Positions 1-8,275 are shown, counted from the first letter of the stretch. The stretch is 19,334 nt of DNA from Rhodobacter sp. (GCA_013824055.1 PNNE01000118.1:1-19334), one strand, 5' to 3'. Numbers and translations are program-made. The notes: generated from the letters alone by a model not told the origin.

Positions 1-1577
1 CCCCCGCCCCCCGGCGTCCGGACCCGCACCCGATCCCCCGGCTTCAGCGCGATGTCCTGCGCCTTGGACAGATGCTCGGGCACCATGACCACGCCGTCCC
101 GGATCACCTCTACCCGGTTCACCGCACCGTCCCGGCCGCCCAGCGCCCCCTGCGGCCCGACCCGCCCGTGATCCATCACGAAGGACGCCCGCGCCTCGCC
201 GCGCAGCAGTTCGATCTCGTAGTCCAGGCCAAAGCCGCCCCGATGCTGCCCCGCCCCGCCCGACCCCTCGTGCAGCGCATAGCGGCGGTACAGCACGGGA
301 TAGGTCTGCTCCATGATCTCGACCGGAGGCGCCTTGGAAATCCCGATGGTGGAACAGCCATTGGCGATCCCGTCGCCCCCGGCAAAGCCGCCATACCCCC
401 CGCCCGAAATCTGGTACATCACGTAATCCCGGCCCTTCTCGGGATCATGCCCCCCCAGACCGAAGTTGCCGGACGTCCCGGCCGGGGCGGCGGTCACATG
501 CGCCGGCACCGCCTGCACCAGCGCCGCAAAGACCGCTTCGGCGATCCGCTGGCTGACCTCTGCCGCACAGCCCGACACCGGGCGCGGATACTGGGCATCC
601 AGAAAAGTCCCTTCGATCCCAACGACGTCCAGCGGCTCGAACGCGCCCGCTGAAATCGGCACTTCGGGGAAGATATGCCGCATCGCCAGATAGACCGACG
701 ACAAGGTCGTCGCCCGGACCGAGTTCATCGGCCCCAGGCAGGGCGGCGACGACCCTGCGAAATCGAAGCGCAGCCCGTCGCCCGCCCTGGTGACCTCCAG
801 CGCGATGGTGAGCGGTTCGTTGACCACCCCGTCGCTGTCCACGATGGCCCTGGCCCGATAGACCCCCTCGGGGATCAGCCCGATCATCGCCCGCATCTGC
901 CTGGCGGCCAGCCGCCGCATCTCGGCGATCGCCGCGCTCACTGTCGCGTCGCCATAGCGGTCCAGCAGCGCCGCAAGCCGTTCTGCCCCGACCAGCAGCG
1001 CCGAGGCCTGGGCCTTGACGTCGCCGATCCGCTGTTCCGACACCCGGATGTTGGAGCAGATGATCTGGTAGATCTCCTGATCCAGCACGCCCTTCTTGAA
1101 CAGCTTCACCGGGGGCAGTCGCAACCCCTCCTGCTCGGCGCTGATCGCACTGGCGCTGAACCCGCCCGGCACCGCCCCGCCCGTATCCGGCCAATGCCCG
1201 GTGTTCGAAAGCCAGCAGAAGATGCGCCCCTCGCGCCAGACCGGCATCGCAAAGCGCACGTCCATCAGATGCGTGCCGCCCAGATACGGATCGTTCACGA
1301 TGTATATGTCACCCTGATCCGGAGCCGCCGTCACCCCGGCCGCGATCCGCTCCAGGATCGTTCGCGTGGAAAACTGCATGACACCGACAAAGACCGGCAG
1401 GCCCTTCGACCCCTGGGCAATCAGGCTGCCATCCGTCGCGGAATAGATCCCGTCCGACCGATCATCCGCCTCGGCGATCACGGGCGAGAACGCCGCCCGC
1501 GAAAACGTCAGGTCCATCTCGTCGCAGACCTGCTGCAAGCCCGCCTGGATGACCGCAAGAGTGACAGGATCAATCAT
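1..1577 (-). CDS. hyuB: HyuB-type hydantoinase/oxoprolinase beta subunit (C-terminus cut by window edge)
   Basis: The family, with HyuA, carries out ATP-dependent hydrolysis of cyclic amides (N-methylhydantoin, 5-oxoproline and relatives) in the cytoplasm. The reading frame is open from ATG at 1577 to the left edge (525 codons). Visible motifs are the N-terminus MIDPVTLAVIQ, NDPYLGGTHL at residues 95-104, NTGHWPDTGG at 125-134 in the place of the family's histidine/aspartate-rich metal site region, and TPGGGG at the very end, a motif that normally lies some tens of residues before the C-terminus. Probably 30-60 residues are missing. The ATG overlaps the hyuA stop (ATGA), and GAGG lies 7 bases upstream, so translation is probably coupled to HyuA. 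Family assignment is confident. The true substrate is not visible. From context (Mo hydroxylase plus pyridone reductase upstream) I infer a lactam ring-opening role. Confidence 0.93.
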   Translation of the reverse strand, partial: MIDPVTLAVIQAGLQQVCDEMDLTFSRAAFSPVIAEADDRSDGIYSATDGSLIAQGSKGLPVFVGVMQFSTRTILERIAAGVTAAPDQGDIYIVNDPYLGGTHLMDVRFAMPVWREGRIFCWLSNTGHWPDTGGAVPGGFSASAISAEQEGLRLPPVKLFKKGVLDQEIYQIICSNIRVSEQRIGDVKAQASALLVGAERLAALLDRYGDATVSAAIAEMRRLAARQMRAMIGLIPEGVYRARAIVDSDGVVNEPLTIALEVTRAGDGLRFDFAGSSPPCLGPMNSVRATTLSSVYLAMRHIFPEVPISAGAFEPLDVVGIEGTFLDAQYPRPVSGCAAEVSQRIAEAVFAALVQAVPAHVTAAPAGTSGNFGLGGHDPEKGRDYVMYQISGGGYGGFAGGDGIANGCSTIGISKAPPVEIMEQTYPVLYRRYALHEGSGGAGQHRGGFGLDYEIELLRGEARASFVMDHGRVGPQGALGGRDGAVNRVEVIRDGVVMVPEHLSKAQDIALKPGDRVRVRTPGGG

Positions 1578-3592
1578 GCGCCAACCTCGATGATCAGGTT
1601 GCCGTCGGCGTCCGAGGCCACCCTCGCACCTGGGTCGACGACAATGGTTGTGTCCATCTGCTCGATGATCGCGGGGCCTTGCAGGTCGATCTTCAACGGC
1701 AGGTGGTCGCGCCAATAGACCCGCGTGTCCTGCCATCCGCCGAACCAGACCTTGCGCGTCGTGCTGGCCTGTGCCGCCGCGCGCCGCCCGGCCGGATCGA
1801 TCAGCCGCGACAGGTCCAGCGCCGGACGCTCGCCGATGACCGAGACGTTCAGGTTCACCAGATTCGCCCGGATCGTCGGCAGGTCGACCCGGAAGCGGGC
1901 GTGATAGGCGGCCTCGAACAGCCGCTGCAGCTCGTCGCGTTCGGGCCTGGCCGAGGGCAGCGGCACCCGCAGCAGATGGGTCTGGCCGATGAACTGCATG
2001 TCTGCCGAATACTCTGCCCGCACGGCGGTCAGCGCGATCTTCTCCAGCCCGATCAGCCTGCGGCCCTCTGCCTCTTGCGCGGCAAGAACGGCGCGGACTT
2101 CGGCCATGTCCACCCCGTCCAGCGGACGGTTGAGGGTCCGCACGAAATCGTGCCGCAGGTCGGCCACCACGCAGCCAAGCGCATTGGTGATGCCGGGCCG
2201 GGCGGGAATCAACACCTTGGGAACGTTAAGTTCTTTCGCCAGCGCCACCGCATGCAGCGGCCCCGCCCCGCCAAAGGCAAAAAGCGCAAAGTCCCGCGGG
2301 TCGGCACCAAGCGAGATCGAGACCATCCGGATCGCCCCCGCCATATGGGTGTTGGCGATGCGGATGACAGCTTCGGCGGCCGCCTCGACCGACAGCCCCA
2401 AGGGTGCCGCGATCTGGTCCTGCATCGCCTGGTGCGCGGCCGCTGCCGCCTGCCCGAACCGGCTGGCCGGCAGCCGCCCGAGGATCAGGTTCGCGTCCGA
2501 AATCGTGACGCGCGTCCCGCCCCGGCCATAGCAGACCGGACCCGGCGTCGAGCCGGCACTGTCCGGCCCGACCCGCAGCATGCCCCCCGCGTCGATCCGC
2601 GCGATACTGCCGCCCCCAGCCCCGACGGTGCGGACATCGACCATCGGCACATGGATCGGCATGGCGTATTCCACCTCGATCTCGTTGGAGACCGGCGCTG
2701 TACCGTTGCGGATCATCGCGACATCGGTCGAGGTCCCGCCCATGTCATAGGTCAAGAGGTTCGGCATCCCCGCCCGCCTTCCCGTCGCCACGGCCGCCAT
2801 CACCCCCGAGGCCGGACCGGACATCACGGTCTTGACCGCCTCCTTCGCCACGTCCTTGGCGGCGACCATCCCGCCGTTGCCGTTCATCACCAGCAGGTCG
2901 CGGCAATAGCCCTTGGCGGCCAGTTCGGCGGCCAGTCTGGCCACATACCGCTCCAGCAAGGGCTGGACCGAAGCGTTCACCGCCGCTGTGACACCCCGCT
3001 CGTACTCTCGAGATTCGGACAGAAGAACGTGCGCCAAGGTGATGTAATCATTGGGCCAAATCTCGCGCGCAATCTCGGCGGCCCGCAGCTCGTGGGCGGG
3101 GTTGGCGTAGGCGTGCAGGAAATGGATGACCAGCGCCTCGCAGCCGTCGTCTCGCAGGCGCGTCACCGCCAGGCGAAGCGCATCCTCGTCCAGCGGCGTC
3201 ACCACGCGACCACGGGCGTCCATCCGTTCCGGCACCTCCCGCCGCAGGTCGCGGGGGATGACGGGCACGAAGCGGCCATGCATCCCGTAAGCCTGAGGCC
3301 TGGTGCGGCGACCCAGCTCCAGCACGTCGCGGAACCCTTGCGTGGTGATCAGGCCGGTCTGCGCCAGGTTCCGTTCCAGCACGGCGTTGGTTGTCGTGGT
3401 GGTGCCGTGGACGATCAGGTCGATTGCGGACAGGTCCGCCCCGGCCTCGGCAAAGGCGTCCAGAACCCCGCCCGCCTGGTTGGGCAAGGTCGTGGGCACC
3501 TTGGCAAGCCGCACCGCCCCCGTCGCCGGGTCGAAGATCACCAGGTCGGTGAAGGTCCCGCCCACATCGACGCCTGCCACAAGTCCGGTCAT
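1574..3592 (-). CDS. hyuA: HyuA-type hydantoinase/oxoprolinase alpha subunit
   Basis: ATP-binding partner of HyuB; the pair opens cyclic amide rings using ATP. The 672-residue length fits stand-alone HyuA proteins (about 650-700). It has the ASKHA-type phosphate-binding start GVDVGGTFTD at residues 7-16, HGTTTTTNA at 62-70, SREYERG at 194-200 in the conserved central helix, a second phosphate/metal loop TYDMGGTSTD at 281-290, and the FAFGGAGPLHA segment in the C-terminal half. ATG at 3592 directly abuts the stop of the upstream livF-like gene (TGA then ATG), so coupling is likely; there is no strong ribosome site. The usual family alternatives are 5-oxoprolinase, N-methylhydantoinase and acetone/acetophenone carboxylase subunits. 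No carboxylase gamma subunit is seen, which favours an amidohydrolase role. Specificity cannot be read from sequence. Confidence 0.95.
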   Translation of the reverse strand: MTGLVAGVDVGGTFTDLVIFDPATGAVRLAKVPTTLPNQAGGVLDAFAEAGADLSAIDLIVHGTTTTTNAVLERNLAQTGLITTQGFRDVLELGRRTRPQAYGMHGRFVPVIPRDLRREVPERMDARGRVVTPLDEDALRLAVTRLRDDGCEALVIHFLHAYANPAHELRAAEIAREIWPNDYITLAHVLLSESREYERGVTAAVNASVQPLLERYVARLAAELAAKGYCRDLLVMNGNGGMVAAKDVAKEAVKTVMSGPASGVMAAVATGRRAGMPNLLTYDMGGTSTDVAMIRNGTAPVSNEIEVEYAMPIHVPMVDVRTVGAGGGSIARIDAGGMLRVGPDSAGSTPGPVCYGRGGTRVTISDANLILGRLPASRFGQAAAAAHQAMQDQIAAPLGLSVEAAAEAVIRIANTHMAGAIRMVSISLGADPRDFALFAFGGAGPLHAVALAKELNVPKVLIPARPGITNALGCVVADLRHDFVRTLNRPLDGVDMAEVRAVLAAQEAEGRRLIGLEKIALTAVRAEYSADMQFIGQTHLLRVPLPSARPERDELQRLFEAAYHARFRVDLPTIRANLVNLNVSVIGERPALDLSRLIDPAGRRAAAQASTTRKVWFGGWQDTRVYWRDHLPLKIDLQGPAIIEQMDTTIVVDPGARVASDADGNLIIEVGA

Positions 3593-4291
3593 TCAGACAC
3601 CCACATAGGTTCGAAACACATCAGCGTCGGGTGCCAGGCCCTTGACCGGCATGGCGTCCTCGATCCGTCCCGCGACCATGAAGGCCACCCGGTCCGCAAG
3701 TTTCAGCACCGCGTCGACCCGCTGCTCGACCAGCACCACGGCCACGCCCTCGGCCTTCAGACTGCGGATCGCGTCCTGGATCAGGGCTATCATCGAGGGT
3801 TGCAACCCCTCGGTCGGTTCATCAAGCAGCAGGACCCTTGGGCGCAGGCACAGGGCGCGGGCGATGGCAAGCATCTGCTGCTCGCCGCCCGAAAGGGTGC
3901 CGGAGATCTGGGTCAGACGCTCGCGCAGGCGGGGGAACAGGGTCAGGACATGGTCCTGCGTGGCGCTGTCGTTGCCACGGACAAGTCCGCCGACCGCAAG
4001 GTTCTCGGCCACCGTCAGCGGCCCGAACAGGCGGCGGCCCTGGGGAACATAGGCAAGGCCGCGCTTCGGCACCTCGTGGGCGGGAAGGCCGTGCAGCGGC
4101 GTGCCGTCCAACGAAACGGTTCCCGAAGCACCTGGAAGAAGTCCCATCAAGGCCATGAGAAAGGTGGATTTTCCCACCCCGTTGCGTCCCATCAGGCAGG
4201 TGATCTGCCCCGGCTCGGCCCGGAAGTCGACGCCGCGCAGGACGGTGACGGGGCCGTAGCCTGCGGTCAGGCCCTGGACCTCAAGCGCCAA
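3593..4291 (-). CDS. livF: LivF-type ABC transporter ATP-binding protein
   Basis: One of two cytoplasmic ATPases powering an importer of the branched-chain amino acid (HAAT) family. At 232 residues it is normal for LivF. Walker A is GRNGVGKS at residues 35-42, Q-loop Q84, signature LSGGE at 133-137, Walker B VLLLDEP at 153-159. The switch region reads LVEQ, with glutamine where most ABC proteins have histidine, which is typical of LivF. The chosen start is TTG at 4291, supported by a strong AGGAGG seven bases upstream. It overlaps the end of livG by 11 bases. The C-terminus ends in the usual short LivF tail (VFRTYVGV). It lies between livG and hyuA with no gap, implying that the imported compound is the substrate of the neighbouring enzymes rather than necessarily a branched-chain amino acid. 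Confidence 0.95.
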   Translation of the reverse strand: MALEVQGLTAGYGPVTVLRGVDFRAEPGQITCLMGRNGVGKSTFLMALMGLLPGASGTVSLDGTPLHGLPAHEVPKRGLAYVPQGRRLFGPLTVAENLAVGGLVRGNDSATQDHVLTLFPRLRERLTQISGTLSGGEQQMLAIARALCLRPRVLLLDEPTEGLQPSMIALIQDAIRSLKAEGVAVVLVEQRVDAVLKLADRVAFMVAGRIEDAMPVKGLAPDADVFRTYVGV

Positions 4292-5000
4292 GATAGGCCT
4301 CCTGGACGGCTGGGTTGGCGCGGACCTCTGCGGGCGTGCCGGTGGCCAGCACCCGGCCGAAGGTCAGGACGGTGATCCGGGTGGCAAGGTCCATCACGAC
4401 TTCCATGTTGTGTTCGATCAGCAGGACGGTCGTGGCGGGGACCAGGCTGCGGACCAGGGTCTTGAACCGCTCGATCTCGGACGCGGCAAGGCCCTGGGTC
4501 GGCTCGTCCAGGATCAGAAGCCGCGGCTTCAGCGCAAGGCCCATCGCCAGTTCCAGCAGGCGCTGGTGCCCGTAGGACAGGGTTTGCGCCTCCTGCGCCT
4601 CCAGCCCCTGCAGCCCGACACGTGCCAAGGCGGCCCGGGTCCTGGTGGTCAGGTCGCGGGTCCCCTGCGACTGCACGGCCAGGGCGACGTTGTCGAAGAC
4701 GGTCAGGCGCGGGAAGATCGAGGTGATCTGGAACGTGTAGGCGATGCCCTTGCGGACCCGTTCATGCGCGGGAAGTCGGGTGATGTCCTCTCCGGCCAGA
4801 AGGATGGTCCCGGACTGGGCCATGCGACGGCCGGACAGCAGGCTGACGAAAGTGGTCTTGCCCGCGCCGTTGGGGCCGATCAGCCCGTGGATTTCGCCGG
4901 GGCGAAGGGTGAAATCGACCCCGTCAACGGCCTTGATCCCGCCGAAGTGCAGCGTCAGGCGGTCCGTCCGGACCAGGGGCGGCTCGATCAGGGCAGCCAT
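4281..5000 (-). CDS. livG: LivG-type ABC transporter ATP-binding protein
   Basis: Second ATPase of the HAAT importer, 239 residues from the chosen start. Walker A is GPNGAGKTT at residues 42-50, Q-loop Q91, the LivG-type signature LSYGHQ at 141-146, Walker B LLILDEP at 161-167, and a true H-loop histidine in LLIEHNM. The C-terminus ends EAYLGA, as in many LivG proteins. ATG at 5000 is preferred over an in-frame GTG at 5009 because AGGTGGG lies about five bases before the ATG and would contain that GTG. The gene overlaps the livM stop by 13 bases and livF by 11, so the four transport genes are tightly packed. The LivG/LivF pairing is certain at family level; the ligand is unknown. Confidence 0.95.
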   Translation of the reverse strand: MAALIEPPLVRTDRLTLHFGGIKAVDGVDFTLRPGEIHGLIGPNGAGKTTFVSLLSGRRMAQSGTILLAGEDITRLPAHERVRKGIAYTFQITSIFPRLTVFDNVALAVQSQGTRDLTTRTRAALARVGLQGLEAQEAQTLSYGHQRLLELAMGLALKPRLLILDEPTQGLAASEIERFKTLVRSLVPATTVLLIEHNMEVVMDLATRITVLTFGRVLATGTPAEVRANPAVQEAYLGA

Positions 5001-5920
5001 CGGACCCACCTGTCCCGGACTGTCCCCAGCAGGCCCTTCGGCGCGAAGAGGATCAACGCCACCAGCGCGGCACCGACGATGAACTGATGCGCCGTCGTGA
5101 CGCCCGTCGCGGCCTCGATCAGGACGAACATCAGCAGCGCGCCAAGGAAGGGGCCCAGAGTGGTCCCGGCCCCGCCCATCAACACGTAGAGCATGGGCAG
5201 GATGGAATACTGGATCGTGGCGAAGCTGGCCCCGACATAGCCGAAGAGGATCGCATAGGCCGCCCCCGCCGCTCCGGCGTAAAGGCCGGATATGGTCAGG
5301 GCCGCAAGTTTCACGGTGAAGGTGTTGTAGCCAAGCATCCGGCTGCGCTCCTCGTTCTCGCGCATCGCCACCATCGTCCGGCCGAAGGGCGAGCGGACCA
5401 GCGCCAGGCTGGCCAGCAGGCCGGTGGCGAAGATCGCCAGCGCGGCAAGAAAGCGGGGGCTATCGGTGGAAAGGTCGAAGCCGAAAAGGGTGCGGCTGGC
5501 GGCGGCCACGGCAAACCCGTCATCCCCGCCGGTGATCGGGGCGAAGTAGAGCAGCGTCAGGAACCCGGCCTGGGCGAACATCAGCGTCACGATCATGAAG
5601 CTGACCCCCGCTGTGCGCAGGGCCAGAAGGCCAAGGGCTGCGGCCGCAAGGCCCCCGCCGGCAATGCCCGCGATGAAGGCGGGACCCGCGCTCCAGCCGC
5701 AAAGCTGCGCAGGCAGGCCCGCAGCATACATGCCCGCAGCAAGCAGGAGCGCGTGACCAAGGCTGAGCAGCCCGGTGTAGCCGAAGGCAAGGTTGTAGCC
5801 CATCGCAAAGACCGCCAGCACCATGATCCGCGCAAGGTTCGTGGCATGGTAGGGCGACAGCCAGAACTGCGCCGTGAAAAGGACCGCCAGAAGCGCCAGA
5901 TGCAGGGTCCAGACCTTCAC
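4988..5920 (-). CDS. livM: LivM-type ABC transporter permease
   Basis: Inner-membrane permease of the HAAT importer, 310 residues and strongly hydrophobic, with about eight to ten membrane segments. Recognisable family blocks are AMGYNLAFGYTGLLSLGHA in the first third, TGGDDGF in the middle, and the cytoplasmic coupling loop SPFGRTMVAMRENEERSRMLG in the second half, followed by a GAGTTLGPFLGA segment. The open frame extends far upstream, but that part overlaps livH in another frame and lacks family similarity. The real start is GTG at 5920, which overlaps the livH stop as GTGA and has GGAG eight bases upstream. It ends 13 bases inside the livG start region. No unusual residues seen. Confidence 0.93.
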   Translation of the reverse strand: MKVWTLHLALLAVLFTAQFWLSPYHATNLARIMVLAVFAMGYNLAFGYTGLLSLGHALLLAAGMYAAGLPAQLCGWSAGPAFIAGIAGGGLAAAALGLLALRTAGVSFMIVTLMFAQAGFLTLLYFAPITGGDDGFAVAAASRTLFGFDLSTDSPRFLAALAIFATGLLASLALVRSPFGRTMVAMRENEERSRMLGYNTFTVKLAALTISGLYAGAAGAAYAILFGYVGASFATIQYSILPMLYVLMGGAGTTLGPFLGALLMFVLIEAATGVTTAHQFIVGAALVALILFAPKGLLGTVRDRWVRWLP

Positions 5921-6795
5921 GCCTTCGCTCCGAACAGACCCTGCGGGCGGAAGATCAGGACCATTGCGACCAGAAGCGTGGCAAGGATCTTGGCCAGCGT
6001 GGGGGTGAAGAACATCGAGATGACGCCGTCCGACAGGCCGATGACCAGTGCCGCGATCAGGGTGCCGCGCAATGACCCCAGGCCCCCGATGATGACGACG
6101 ATGAACGACAGCAGCAGCGGGTCGTGGCCCATCAGGTAATGCGCCTGGGCAATGGGGACGACCAGGACTCCGGCCAGCGCGGCAAGACCGGCGCCAAGAG
6201 CGAAGGTGCCCATGTAGACCCGGTCCACGTTGATCCCGAAGGCCTGGGCGGTCATCCGGTCGACTTGCGTGGCGCGCATGACCAGGCCGGCCCTGGTCCG
6301 GGTCATCAACAGCCAAAGGGCAAGAAGGACCAGCCCGGCCGCAAGGACGACGAAGAGCTTGTAGCCGGAATAGCCGAACCACGGCAGCTGGATGCGCCAC
6401 TCGAAGGGGGCGGTGACGGGATTGGCGTTCGGGCCATAAAGCGACAGCGCGGCCTGCTGCAGGATGTACAGCAGCCCGATGGTGGCAACGATGGTCGCCT
6501 CGGGGTCGTAGTCGAGCCGTTTCAGGACCAGACCGTCGGCGGCCGCGGCAAGGGCCGCCACCAGAAGCGGCGCGATGATGACGGCGGCCAGGAAGGCCAG
6601 AGCGGGCGGGCCGGGGATCATCGTGGTGACGGCCCAGGCAAGGAGGGCGCCCAGCATGTAGAACTCGCCATGCGCCACGTTGACGACGCGCATGACGCCG
6701 AAGACCAGCGACAGGCCTGCGGCCGCCAGCGCCAGGACGGCGGCGGTCACAAGGCCCTCCATCAGGGCAAGCAGCAGGAAAGGTCCGAAGGCCAT
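5917..6795 (-). CDS. livH: LivH-type ABC transporter permease
   Basis: Second membrane permease of the importer, 292 residues. The canonical LivH block GLSLVFGVMRVVNVAHGEF lies at roughly residues 27-45, and the coupling loop VVIIGGLGSLRGTLIAA lies near the C-terminus, which ends RPQGLFGAKA as expected. About eight hydrophobic helices are visible. ATG at 6795 (MAFGPFLL) is chosen because it gives the family's usual length. The frame continues upstream to a GTG at 6846, but that would translate the REP-like palindrome. The ribosome site before 6795 is poor (no clear AGG). With the hairpins upstream, this suggests the permease is made at a lower level than the solute-binding protein encoded just before it; that is inference. 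Confidence 0.92.
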   Translation of the reverse strand: MAFGPFLLLALMEGLVTAAVLALAAAGLSLVFGVMRVVNVAHGEFYMLGALLAWAVTTMIPGPPALAFLAAVIIAPLLVAALAAAADGLVLKRLDYDPEATIVATIGLLYILQQAALSLYGPNANPVTAPFEWRIQLPWFGYSGYKLFVVLAAGLVLLALWLLMTRTRAGLVMRATQVDRMTAQAFGINVDRVYMGTFALGAGLAALAGVLVVPIAQAHYLMGHDPLLLSFIVVIIGGLGSLRGTLIAALVIGLSDGVISMFFTPTLAKILATLLVAMVLIFRPQGLFGAKA

Positions 6796-6825
6796 GGCCG
6801 GGTCCGGTGGGTCCGTTTGGTGGGG

Positions 6826-6884
6826 AGGGTGGGCGAAACCGCCCACCCTACGCGGCGGAGTAGGGTGGGCGATGCGCCCACCTT
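6826..6884. repeat. Pair of REP-like GTGGGCG palindromes between the binding-protein and permease genes
   Basis: Hairpin one has arms AGGGTGGGCG at 6826-6835 and CGCCCACCCT at 6840-6849, a perfect 10-bp stem with a 4-base loop. Hairpin two has arms GGTGGGC at 6864-6870 and GCCCACC at 6876-6882, with weaker outer pairs. A third, mutually exclusive structure joins the two: GCCCACCCTAC at 6841-6851 pairs perfectly with GTAGGGTGGGC at 6860-6870 over 11 bp. There is no run of T after the stems on the transcribed strand, so this is not a classic intrinsic terminator. By analogy with REP elements after other binding-protein genes (for example malE), it may protect the upstream mRNA from decay. Confidence 0.8.
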
Positions 6885-6891
6885 CCGGTCG

Positions 6892-8166
6892 TCAGAAGGA
6901 CATCGTCGTGTAGTCGACCGCGTCCTCGTACAGCCCCTCTTCGATGGTCGTGGTGTGGACCTTCGCCAGCTTGCCGCCCTGCACCTGGGCGATGTGCTGC
7001 ACCCCGAAGACCTGGTGCGTCCTGCCGTTGAACCACTTGGCCCCCTGCGGCCGTTCGATGCCGTAAGGCAGGTCGGTGATCGCCTCCATCGCCTCGACCA
7101 GCTTCTGCCGGTCGGCGGGACCGGCATAGCCCGAAGCCTCCATTGCCTGCTTGACGAAATACAGCGTCTCCCAGGTCGAGAACATGTGGCTGTAGGTCGA
7201 CACATCCGACGCGTCGCTGACCGATGCGCCGTTGTCGTCCACACCCACGGCGGCGCGGTAGGTGGCCTCGTGTTCGCCCGCATCTGCCGGCTTCACGCGG
7301 GGGTGAGCCTCCCAGAAGTGGCTGCCTTCCAGGAATTCCAGGCCCGGCATCGCGGTGTCCACGGCCTCGAGGCTGTCGATGAAGCCGAAGAGCGCGGGCC
7401 TGGCGCCGGTGCCGTAGAACTCGCCCAGTTCCTTGACGAAGGTCAGGACCGCAGGGCCGACCATGACGTGGTAGAGCACTTCGGTCCCGGCCGGGATCTG
7501 CGGGAAATAGCGGGTGAAGCTGGTCTCTGTCGGCGGCACGGCGATCTGGGCCAGGACCTCGCCGCCCTGGGCCTGGATCGCGGCGGTGAAGAAGTCGCGG
7601 TGGTCGTGGCCGAAGGCGTAGTCGGGAAAGACCATCGTCACCTTCTTGCCCAGATTCGCCGCCACCCAGGGCGCCATGGTCGAGATCTGCGCGCGCACAT
7701 CGGTGATGCCGGGCTGCAGCGTCCAGCGGTTCAGGGCGCCACTGGCGACATGGTACCCTTCGGAGCAGACCAGGTAGGGCACCTTCAGCTCGCCCGCCCG
7801 CGGGGCCGAGCCCATGACGACATGGGAAAAGAGCGTTCCCATCACCAGGTCGCAGCCATCGGACTGGGTCAGCTTGTCGACCACCTCCGACCCGCGCTTG
7901 GGGTCGGTCGCGTCGTCCTCGAACAGGATCTCCACCGGGCGGCCCGCAATGCCGCCGCCATCGTTGATCACCTTCAGCGCCGCCTGGGCGGTGCGTTCGT
8001 ACCAGCGGCCATATGCGGCGCCGATGCCGGTGCGGTGCAGCTGGAACCCGATCCTGATCGGGGCTGCCTGCGCGCCGACATGGCCCGGCAAGGCTGCAGT
8101 CAGAAGTCCCGCGCCCCCGGCCAGCAGAAGGCCGCGGCGGGTGGGATGAAGCACTCCGTTCGTCAT
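6892..8166 (-). CDS. Periplasmic substrate-binding protein of the HAAT ABC importer
   Basis: Captures the ligand in the periplasm and delivers it to the LivHM permease. The 424-residue protein belongs to the type 1 (Leu/Ile/Val-binding-like, Peripla_BP_6) group: IRIGFQLHRTG opens the mature domain, NDGGGIAGRPVEI and the FPDYAFGHD segment are typical, and the two-lobe layout is complete. The export signal is TRRGLLLAGGAGLL at residues 9-22 followed by an AQA cleavage site near residue 34. The twin arginine suggests Tat export, although the consensus is loose (no phenylalanine or lysine). ATG at 8166 is supported by GGAGAG six bases upstream. Many relatives bind amides, urea or aromatic acids, so the ligand should be judged from the operon rather than called leucine. 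It is separated from both neighbours by about 100 bp of repeat-bearing DNA, unlike every other junction here. Confidence 0.92.
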   Translation of the reverse strand: MTNGVLHPTRRGLLLAGGAGLLTAALPGHVGAQAAPIRIGFQLHRTGIGAAYGRWYERTAQAALKVINDGGGIAGRPVEILFEDDATDPKRGSEVVDKLTQSDGCDLVMGTLFSHVVMGSAPRAGELKVPYLVCSEGYHVASGALNRWTLQPGITDVRAQISTMAPWVAANLGKKVTMVFPDYAFGHDHRDFFTAAIQAQGGEVLAQIAVPPTETSFTRYFPQIPAGTEVLYHVMVGPAVLTFVKELGEFYGTGARPALFGFIDSLEAVDTAMPGLEFLEGSHFWEAHPRVKPADAGEHEATYRAAVGVDDNGASVSDASDVSTYSHMFSTWETLYFVKQAMEASGYAGPADRQKLVEAMEAITDLPYGIERPQGAKWFNGRTHQVFGVQHIAQVQGGKLAKVHTTTIEEGLYEDAVDYTTMSF

Positions 8167-8275
8167 GTCCGTCTCTCCACTGTTGCGGCCTCGCGTCGGG
8201 CCATTGGTGTCATTGGGGCGCCAAGGCCCTTGGGTTGTCCAGTTGTTTCATCCGGGTCCGGTCATCCGGGTCCGG
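8167..8275. other. Intergenic spacer before the binding-protein gene
   Basis: This 109-bp gap is one of the two non-overlapping gaps in the minus-strand operon. Besides the 14-bp tandem repeat at its right end and the ribosome site of the binding-protein gene, it contains only a tight palindrome, CCAAGG C CCTTGG at 8221-8233, too close-set to form a normal hairpin. I found no convincing -35/-10 pair on the minus strand; the best -35-like hexamer (TGGACA) has no partner. No terminator-like hairpin with a T run is present. Confidence 0.6.

Noticed and set aside
445..1194. Minus-strand open frame in another phase within hyuB
   Set aside because: The hyuB phase is open across the whole region with family motifs, so the alternative phase is a shadow.
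1679..4375. Very long plus-strand open frame (about 900 codons) antisense to hyuA and livF
   Set aside because: It lies opposite well-conserved genes and is rich in Arg, His, Gln, Asp and Gly with no domain; it is a high-GC mirror artefact.
6796..6846. Longer livH N-terminus from GTG at 6846
   Set aside because: It would translate half of the REP-like palindrome into a proline/histidine-rich leader unlike LivH; ATG 6795 gives the usual length.
6826..6884. Intrinsic terminator or CRISPR-like array
   Set aside because: No T run follows the hairpins, and there are only two units with no spacer periodicity.
6892..8166. Calling the binding protein leucine- or branched-chain amino acid-specific
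   Set aside because: The family binds many ligands, and all neighbouring enzymes point to a heterocycle or cyclic amide.
8221..8233. CCAAGG C CCTTGG palindrome as an operator or terminator
   Set aside because: Single-base centre and short arms, no promoter elements around it; not distinguishable from chance.
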